Shown here in pieces: positions 50,387 through 55,850 of a stretch of DNA of 55,850 nucleotides. Origin of the DNA: Streptomyces triticirhizae (GTDB taxonomy: Bacteria > Actinomycetota > Actinomycetes > Streptomycetales > Streptomycetaceae). The stretch covers positions 1-55,850 of the forward strand of contig NZ_RFFJ01000012.1 in NCBI RefSeq assembly GCF_003696235.1, in the 5' to 3' direction. The notes beneath the pieces were generated by a model, which was not told where the DNA came from, made no database searches, and saw only the letters and a program-made list of their open reading frames with translations. The first letter of the stretch is position 1; each line of letters starts with the position of its first letter. Both the position numbers and the translations under genes were made by a program.

Positions 50387-51295
50387 TCAGTCGACGTTGA
50401 TGGCGGCCCCGGTGGCCAGGTGCTCGACGGCGTCCAACTCGGCACCGACCGTGGCGAGTTTGGCGCGGATCGCGGCGAAGGCGTCGTCGCCCAGCGCCAG
50501 TCGAAGCGGCGGCTCGGGCAGGTCCAGCACGGCCAGCAGCGCCCTGGCCGCCTTGTCGGGGTCGCCGGACTGCCTGCCGTCCCCCTCGACCATGCCGTCC
50601 CGCACCGCGCCCACCGTCGCCTCGTAGTCGGCGATCGGGCGGGAGTTCAGCAGGGCGCCGTTGAACCCGGTGCGGAAGGCGCCCGGTTCGACGATCAACA
50701 CGCGAATGCCCAGCGGGCGCACCTCCTCGCACAGCGCCTCGCTCGCCAACTCCAGCGCGCCCTTGGCCGCGCAGTAGGCGCCAACGCCGCCGAAGGCCAG
50801 CAGGCCGCCCATGCTGGTGACCTGCACGATCGTGCCCGACCTGCGGCGGCGCATCCCCGGCAGCGCCAGGCGGGTCAGCCGCAGCGGGCCGTGGAACATC
50901 ACCTCCATCGCCTGCCGCAGCTCGTCCTCGCCGGTCTCCTCGACCGCGCCAACGGTGCCGAAGCCCGCGTTGTTGACCAGCACGTCCAGGGGCCCGTGGG
51001 CGGCCTCGGCCTCGGCGAGTGCCGCGACGCACCGATCCGGATCGGTCACGTCCAGCCGCACCACGGACAGTCGTTCGGGGTGGGCGGCGAGCGTCGCGTC
51101 CATGGTCTCGGGGCGACGCACCGCCGACGTGACCCGGTCGCCCGCCGCCAGCGCGGCGCGCGTGACGGCGGCGCCCAGCCCGCTGTTGGCGCCGGTGACC
51201 AGCCAGTGGCGCCCCTCGTCCCCGGCGGACGGGGCGGCGTCGCGCGGGGAGTTCGCCGGGGTCGCGTCGGGGCCGGGCGCGCGGGACAGGTCCAT
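50387..51295 (-). CDS. Short-chain dehydrogenase/reductase
   Basis: 302 residues. After a disordered 28-residue start comes WLVTGANSGLGAAVTRAALA (TGxxxGxG), VLVNNAGFGTVGAVEETG, catalytic YCAAKGALE and RVLIVEPGAFRTGF. This is the oxidoreductase group common next to regulators in streptomycetes. ATG 51295 has GGAG upstream. Divergent from a LuxR-type regulator, which likely controls it. Confidence 0.9.
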   Translation of the reverse strand: MDLSRAPGPDATPANSPRDAAPSAGDEGRHWLVTGANSGLGAAVTRAALAAGDRVTSAVRRPETMDATLAAHPERLSVVRLDVTDPDRCVAALAEAEAAHGPLDVLVNNAGFGTVGAVEETGEDELRQAMEVMFHGPLRLTRLALPGMRRRRSGTIVQVTSMGGLLAFGGVGAYCAAKGALELASEALCEEVRPLGIRVLIVEPGAFRTGFNGALLNSRPIADYEATVGAVRDGMVEGDGRQSGDPDKAARALLAVLDLPEPPLRLALGDDAFAAIRAKLATVGAELDAVEHLATGAAINVD

Positions 51296-51448
51296 GGTTG
51301 CTCCTACGAGAGTCGTTCAGAAGCCGATCAGAAGCCGCTCGGAGTGGCCACGAATCGACCTTGCCTGCCGCCCCCGGGGCGCCGGCATGGGCCAAAGGTG
51401 GAACCACACCGCCTTGTTCGGTCGGGCTCGCCCGCATACAACGACCTC
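51296..51448. promoter_or_regulatory. Divergent promoter with direct repeat
   Basis: TCAGAAGCCG occurs twice, at 51317 and 51328, spaced 11 bases (one helical turn), about 20-40 bases upstream of the SDR start. Plausible tandem half-sites for the adjacent LuxR-type protein. Confidence 0.4.
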
Positions 51449-52279
51449 ATGAACAGGGACACCGCACCGCGCGTCGCGGGCCACGCCGTGGTCACGACGG
51501 CCTCCACACCGCGCCGGCTGCCCGCCGGGGAGGCCCTCCCTCCGGAGGACTACCGCCGCCTCTTCGCCGTGTGGGAGGCGGTCGAGCGGACGCCGGACCT
51601 GGCCACGTTCCGGGAGTCCCTGCTGCGCGCCCTTGAGGAGTGGTTCGGCTACTCCACCGTGGTGGTCCTGCACGGGCCGACCGTCGGCGAGGCGATCAGG
51701 GGCGGGCAGGGCATCAAGAGCGGCTACTCGCGGGAGTTCCTCGACGCCTACGCGAGGCGTTGGATCACCCACGACCCGTACATGGCCCCGCACGCGCACC
51801 GGCTGCTGCGGGAGCGCGGCGTCGTCACCCTCCGCGAGCTGCACCCCGAGCGGGACCCGGAACAGGCCGCGTTCGTCACCGAGTTCCTGGCCGCGCACGA
51901 CATCCACGACAAGGTGGGGATGGTCATCGACGCGGGCGCCGAGGGCTGGTGCTACGTCGGCGCCATCCAGCGCGGGGTGCGCCGGATGCCCGCGCGTGAC
52001 GTGGCCGTGATGCGGGTGCTCAGCCGCCAGTTGGCGGGTCTGACGACCGAACGGCTCGCCGGCGAGCGGCTGGCGGCCAAGGCGGGCGCGGCCCTGACGC
52101 CCAGGGAACGCGAGGTCGCCAGCCTCGCCGCGCGGGGCCTCACCAACGAGCAGATCGCCCGCCGGCTGTTCGTCGGCGTGACCACGGTCAAGAAGCACCT
52201 GGGCCGTGTCCTGGCCAAGACCGGCGCGCACAGCCGGACCCAACTGGCTGCCCGCTGGGGAGAGTTCTCGACGCGCTGA
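51449..52279 (+). CDS. LuxR family regulator with sensor-like N-domain
   Basis: 276 residues from ATG 51449. N-terminal part (about 35-195) resembles a GAF/autoinducer-like sensor: YRRLFAVWEAVERTPDLATF, WFGYSTVVVLHGP, WITHDPYMAPHAHRLL. C-terminal LuxR HTH: LTPREREVASLAARGLTNEQ, IARRLFVGVTTVKKHLGRVL, THS-like AHSRTQLAA. Sits divergently to the SDR. The signal is unknown. The frame is open far upstream but only this ATG fits the sensor start. Confidence 0.9.
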   Translation: MNRDTAPRVAGHAVVTTASTPRRLPAGEALPPEDYRRLFAVWEAVERTPDLATFRESLLRALEEWFGYSTVVVLHGPTVGEAIRGGQGIKSGYSREFLDAYARRWITHDPYMAPHAHRLLRERGVVTLRELHPERDPEQAAFVTEFLAAHDIHDKVGMVIDAGAEGWCYVGAIQRGVRRMPARDVAVMRVLSRQLAGLTTERLAGERLAAKAGAALTPREREVASLAARGLTNEQIARRLFVGVTTVKKHLGRVLAKTGAHSRTQLAARWGEFSTR

Positions 52280-52390
52280 CCGCCGGTCCGGCCCCGCCCA
52301 CACCGCACCGCCCCCGCTCCCGCCCTCGCCCCCGACGGCGCGGAAAAGACGCTGGTCATGGAGTCCGCTCCAGCTGGCAGACTGCGCCGC

Positions 52391-53386
52391 ATGAGCGACC
52401 AGAGAAACACCCGGAAACTCGGACGAAGTGGCATAGAGGTCAGCGCGCTCGGCTTCGGCTGCTGGGCGATCGGCGGCGAGTGGTGGAACGAGCAGGGCCA
52501 GCCGCTCGGTTGGGGGGCCGTCGACGACGAGGAGTCGGTGCGCGCCATCCACCGGGCGCTGGACCTCGGCGTGACGTTCTTCGACACGGCCAACGTCTAC
52601 GGAGCCGGGCACAGCGAGGAGGTGCTCGGGCGGGCCGTCGCCGGCCGGCGGGACGATGTGGTGCTGGCCTCCAAGTGGGGCAACGTCTTCGACCCGACGA
52701 CCAGGCGGGCGGCCGCCGAGCCCGACCTGCGGCCCGAGCATGTGCGCGAGGCGCTCACCGCGACCCTGCGGCGGCTGGGCACCGACCACCTCGACCTGTA
52801 CCAGTTCCATGTCAACCACGCGCCGCTCGACGTGGGCGCCGAACTGCGTGACGCCTGCGAGGCGTTGGTGGCCGAGGGGCTGATCAGCGCCTACGGCTGG
52901 TCGACCGACGACCCCGAGCGCGCCCGGCTCTTCGCCGAGGGGCCGCACTGCGCCAGCGTGCAGGTGAACTGCAACGTGCTCCAGGACGCGCCCGCGATGC
53001 TGGCGCTCTGCGCCGAGCGGGACCTCGCGGCGATCAACCGGGGCCCGCTCGCCATGGGCGTCCTCACCGGCAAGTACAGCCGGGGCGCGACGCTCGGCCC
53101 CGGCGACATCCGGGCGACGCCGCCCGAGTGGCTGACCTTCTTCCGGGACGGCCGGGTGGCCCCCGAGTGGCAGGAACGGTTCGACGCGGTTCGCTCGGTC
53201 CTCACCAGCGAGGGGCGCACGCCCGCGCAGGGAGCGCTCGCCTGGCTGTGGGCGCGCAGCCCGCACACCGTTCCCATCCCGGGCATCCGCACGGTGGCGC
53301 AGGCCGAGGAGAACGCCGGCGCCCTGGCGTTCGGCCCGCTCTCGCAGGAGCAACTCCAGGAGGTGGACGTCCTGTTGGGCCGCTGA
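52391..53386 (+). CDS. Aldo/keto reductase
   Basis: 331 residues. Tetrad visible: Asp/Tyr in FFDTANVYGAGHSEEVLG, Lys in LASKWGNVF, His in LYQFHVNHAP. NADPH-binding end: IPGIRTVAQAEENAGAL. Resembles the YajO/general stress AKR group. ATG 52391 without a clear ribosome site; a TTG/ATG at 52358 would add 11 residues. Substrate unknown. Confidence 0.9.
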   Translation: MSDQRNTRKLGRSGIEVSALGFGCWAIGGEWWNEQGQPLGWGAVDDEESVRAIHRALDLGVTFFDTANVYGAGHSEEVLGRAVAGRRDDVVLASKWGNVFDPTTRRAAAEPDLRPEHVREALTATLRRLGTDHLDLYQFHVNHAPLDVGAELRDACEALVAEGLISAYGWSTDDPERARLFAEGPHCASVQVNCNVLQDAPAMLALCAERDLAAINRGPLAMGVLTGKYSRGATLGPGDIRATPPEWLTFFRDGRVAPEWQERFDAVRSVLTSEGRTPAQGALAWLWARSPHTVPIPGIRTVAQAEENAGALAFGPLSQEQLQEVDVLLGR

Positions 53387-53454
53387 ACGCCCGGTGGGGA
53401 CACATGAGACACTTCCGGGAACGCTGACTCGAACGTGGAGATGAGTGGGCCATC

Positions 53455-54348
53455 ATGACGGAGCAGACCAACGACCGTTCCGGAAGCGGCGACATAGCGC
53501 CCGGCGGTGCCGCCGAGCCCTCCTCGTCCACCGACTGGAGCTGGACCACCCCCCGTTCCGACGAGCCGCCGGCGGAGATCGACACCACCAAGCCGAGCAT
53601 CGCCCGGGTCTATGACGCGGCGATCGGCGGCAAGGACCACTACGAGGTGGACGCCAAGGTCATCCAGGAGGGCCGGCGGATCTCGCCGGCGGCCGTGGAC
53701 AGCGCCCGGGTCAACCGGGACCTGCTGATCCGGGGCGTGCGCTTCCTCGCCGAGCAGGGCATCGACCAGTTCCTCGACCTGGGGTCCGGGCTGCCGTCCG
53801 CGCAGAACACCCATCAGGTGGCGCAGGCGATCATTCCTCATGCGCGGGTGGTCTATGTCGATAACGACCCGATCGTTCTCTCCCACGGCCGGGCGTTGTT
53901 GGCTAAGAACAACAACACCCGGGTGCTGACCGCCAACCTTCTCGATGTCGACGAGATCCTGAACAGCCCGGAGGTCGAGGGCTTTCTGGACTTCTCGCGG
54001 CCGATCGGGCTGCTGATGATGGCGGTGGTCCACCATCTGCTGGACGAAGAGGACCCCGTCGGGGTCGTCGAGCGGTACAAGTCGCGGCTGGTGCCGGGCA
54101 GTTACCTGTTCCTCACGCACTTCTGCAACACCTTCCCCGAGGCGAAGGCGATGGAGGACGTGCTGGTCAAGTCGCTGGGCCGGGGGCAGTTGCGCAGCCG
54201 GGAGGCGATCACGGGTCTCTTCGACGGGATGGAGATCCTGGAGCCCGGGGTCGTGCCGCTGCCGCTGTGGCGGCCGGACGAGCCGGTCAGCGAACCGCTC
54301 GACCACAGCGGCCTGATGATGGTCGGCGGGATGGCCGTCAAGCGCTGA
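53455..54348 (+). CDS. SAM-dependent methyltransferase (Methyltransf_19/DUF574 type)
   Basis: 297 residues. After a disordered 30-residue start: PSIARVYDAAIGGKDHYEVD, ISPAAVDSARVNRDLLIRGV, FLDLGSGLPSAQNTHQVAQ (SAM-binding motif I), VVYVDNDPIVLSHGRALL, MMAVVHHLLDEEDPVG. This family is widespread in streptomycetes, frequently near XRE/DUF397 genes; substrate unknown. ATG 53455 follows GGAG. Ends at a strong terminator. Confidence 0.92.
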   Translation: MTEQTNDRSGSGDIAPGGAAEPSSSTDWSWTTPRSDEPPAEIDTTKPSIARVYDAAIGGKDHYEVDAKVIQEGRRISPAAVDSARVNRDLLIRGVRFLAEQGIDQFLDLGSGLPSAQNTHQVAQAIIPHARVVYVDNDPIVLSHGRALLAKNNNTRVLTANLLDVDEILNSPEVEGFLDFSRPIGLLMMAVVHHLLDEEDPVGVVERYKSRLVPGSYLFLTHFCNTFPEAKAMEDVLVKSLGRGQLRSREAITGLFDGMEILEPGVVPLPLWRPDEPVSEPLDHSGLMMVGGMAVKR

Positions 54349-54366
54349 ACCCTGACGTTCGGGCCG

Positions 54367-54403
54367 GTGGCCCCGCTCCCGAGTCGATCGGGAACGGGGC
54401 CAC
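54367..54403 (+). terminator. Hairpin terminator after the methyltransferase gene
   Basis: 16-bp arms (15 matches) beginning GTGGCCCCG around a 5-base loop, 19 bases after the stop codon. Confidence 0.8.
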
Positions 54404-54473
54404 GGCGCGTTCCGCCCCCGGTCCGGTCCCCGGCGGGCCCGGGAACGGCTCAGTCTCCCGTTCGGGGAACGGC

Positions 54474-55850
54474 TCAGCCGGCGTGCACGGCGATGGCCGA
54501 CTTCGCCGGCAGCTCGACCGTCAACTGTCCACCGGAGACGGTCGCCTGGGGGCCGCCCTCGCTGAGGAAGTCGTCGTAGCTGCCGTCGGGGAGCTGGGTG
54601 GCGAACTGGACACTCGCCGCCTCGGGCGCGTTGTTGATGGCGACGAAGCCGCTGCCCCGGTCGAAGCCGATCACGTTGCCGCGCGGCGACTGGATCTCGC
54701 CGACCCCGCCGTCGCCGGCGGTGGCGTTGCGCCAGGCGACCATGCCGGTGATCCGGGGGTCACGGTTGAGGCAGTACCAGCCGGCGGAGCAGTCGGTGTC
54801 GGTGACGAAGCCGCCCTCGCCGGCGGGCGGCGAGTCGTCGCGGTCGGCGTACTCGAATCCGGCGTAGACCGTGGGCGGCGCCTCGGACCAGGCGAGTTGG
54901 AAGACGTTGGCCAGCACGGCGGTGTCCCCGTCGCGGTAGCTGAGGTGGCGTCCGTCCCGCTCGGTGTCGTGGTTGGTGACGAAGGCGACCGCGTTCTCGG
55001 CGGGCAACAGGCCGGGGCCGAAGCCGGTCAGCTGGGCGATGTCACCCTGGAACGCGCCCTTGAGCTGGTCGCCCATCGCGAAGTCCAGCACCCGGCCGCT
55101 GCCGAAGTACGCGTCGGGCTGCGGGGTCGTGCCGGGGAACACCTCGTGGAAGACGAACGGCGGCGAGCCGTCGGCCGTGGTGTCCAGGGCGCCGACGATC
55201 GCCTCCAGATCGGCGGCCGGCATGTGCTTGGCGGCGTCCACCCGGAAGCCGGAGACGCCCAGCGCGATCTGGGAGTTGAGGTAGTCGACGATCTCGGCGC
55301 GGACCCCGGGGTCGTCGGTGCTCAGGTCGGGCAGGCCCAGCAGTTCGCAGTTCTGCACCTCCCAGAGGTCGTCGTAGTCGCTGATCTCGCGGTCGCAGAT
55401 GTCGACGTTGTAGTCGGCCCGTTCGTACATCGGCGGGTGGTACTTGTCGCTGATCTGGGTGCCGGCGTAGCCGGTGCCGCCGATGGCGGCCGTGTGGTTG
55501 ATGACCGCGTCCGTGTACACCTCCACGCCGGCGGCGTCGCAGGCCGAGGTCATGGCAGCGAACTCGCTCTCGGTGCCGAGTCGGCCGCTCAACTGGTAGC
55601 TGAAGGGCTGGTACAGGTCCCACCAGGCGCCGCTCGGCTCGGCCAGCGACTCGTGGGGCGGGGCGACCCAGACCGCCGCGTAGCCGGCCGGGCCGAGCAC
55701 ATCGGTGCACTCGGCGGCGACGGAACTCCAGTTCCACGACCAGAGGTTGGCGATCACGTCGCCGCCCGAGGCGAGCGGCGCCACCCCGGCGGCGGGCTCG
55801 GCGGCGGCAGCGGCGGGCTCGGCGGCGCCCGTCGCGGATGCCGGCTCGGC
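54474..55850 (-). CDS. Secreted GH13 alpha-amylase (5' end outside window)
   Basis: At least 459 residues visible; the N-terminus and signal peptide lie beyond the edge, since the frame stays open with an Ala/Glu/Pro-rich linker. GH13 regions: VYTDAVINH (I), GFRVDAAKH with the nucleophile Asp (II), FVFHEVFPG with the acid Glu (III), AFVTNHDTER with the transition-state Asp (IV). A C-terminal beta domain ends in a PAKSAIAVHAG-type close. Cysteine pairs (DICDREI/QNCELLG, TDCSAGWYC) indicate extracellular folding. Hydrolyses starch to malto-oligosaccharides. Confidence 0.94.
   Translation of the reverse strand, partial: AEPASATGAAEPAAAAAEPAAGVAPLASGGDVIANLWSWNWSSVAAECTDVLGPAGYAAVWVAPPHESLAEPSGAWWDLYQPFSYQLSGRLGTESEFAAMTSACDAAGVEVYTDAVINHTAAIGGTGYAGTQISDKYHPPMYERADYNVDICDREISDYDDLWEVQNCELLGLPDLSTDDPGVRAEIVDYLNSQIALGVSGFRVDAAKHMPAADLEAIVGALDTTADGSPPFVFHEVFPGTTPQPDAYFGSGRVLDFAMGDQLKGAFQGDIAQLTGFGPGLLPAENAVAFVTNHDTERDGRHLSYRDGDTAVLANVFQLAWSEAPPTVYAGFEYADRDDSPPAGEGGFVTDTDCSAGWYCLNRDPRITGMVAWRNATAGDGGVGEIQSPRGNVIGFDRGSGFVAINNAPEAASVQFATQLPDGSYDDFLSEGGPQATVSGGQLTVELPAKSAIAVHAG

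Noticed and set aside
1..55850. tRNA genes, rRNA, prophage or plasmid integration site
   Set aside because: No cloverleaf-like sequence, integrase, phage structural gene or att-like repeat was recognised.

Overview
The window is very GC-rich DNA with dense genes on both strands, frequent GTG starts, strong G-bias at third codon positions and many GTGA, ATGA and TGATG gene overlaps. Gene content fits a streptomycete-type actinomycete: a GPP34 protein, an XRE/DUF5753 plus DUF397 pair, SAM-methyltransferases of the Methyltransf_19 type, Tat lipoproteins, MerR/TetR/LysR/LuxR/GlxA regulators, and rare TTA leucine codons in one regulator. I see no rRNA, tRNA, CRISPR array or prophage. The region reads as accessory or conditional metabolism, not core chromosome.

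Layout. 1-4.0 kb: a three-gene oxidation cassette (Baeyer-Villiger-type monooxygenase, alpha/beta hydrolase, SDR), divergent from a MerR regulator. 3.8-8.0 kb: a minus-strand cassette of secreted or envelope proteins (I36-like protein, lipoprotein, YbfG-like glycoside-hydrolase-like protein, small membrane protein, Tat-exported M15-like protein) whose members carry frameshifts, lost ligands or altered ends, behind a promoter with two palindromes. 8.0-11.2 kb: TetR with a divergent ABC-2-like membrane protein, a GNAT enzyme and a PurO-like protein. 11.5-14.7 kb: SDR, a deleted IS110 relic, a cupin dioxygenase-like gene and a LysR regulator. 14.7-24.5 kb: a divergent sugar locus. On the minus strand it has a Tat lipoprotein binding protein, two permeases, a VOC protein, an aldose-dehydrogenase-like AKR and a GH1 glycosidase. 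On the plus strand it has a zinc dehydrogenase and an IlvD/Edd sugar-acid dehydratase. Together these suggest import of a glycoside, hydrolysis, and oxidative non-phosphorylative catabolism of the sugar.

24.6-31 kb: a frameshifted zinc-ribbon protein, a D-Ala-D-Ala carboxypeptidase with a 520-residue disordered cytoplasmic tail carrying a repeated T-x-x-L-R-(L/V)-P motif, GPP34, and the XRE/DUF397 pair, flanked by very strong hairpins. 31-42 kb: a LLM oxidoreductase, small proteins, exonuclease III, a secreted HNH nuclease, an APC exporter divergent from a GlxA regulator, a PEP-synthase-like dikinase coupled to a membrane protein, and a membrane-anchored dual-specificity phosphatase. 42-44 kb: a CatB-like acetyltransferase and a complete IS481-family element with a 6-bp target duplication. 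44-55.85 kb: a PPOX enzyme, KDPG aldolase, two MFS transporters, GalU, a stand-alone LigD phosphoesterase domain, an SDR divergent from a LuxR regulator, an AKR, a methyltransferase, and a secreted GH13 alpha-amylase that runs off the end.

Caution: at least six single-base frame disruptions appear (near 6478, 7830, 8950, 24780, and two in the IS481 transposase). Some lie in G/C-rich runs, so assembly indels must be excluded before any biological reading of them.
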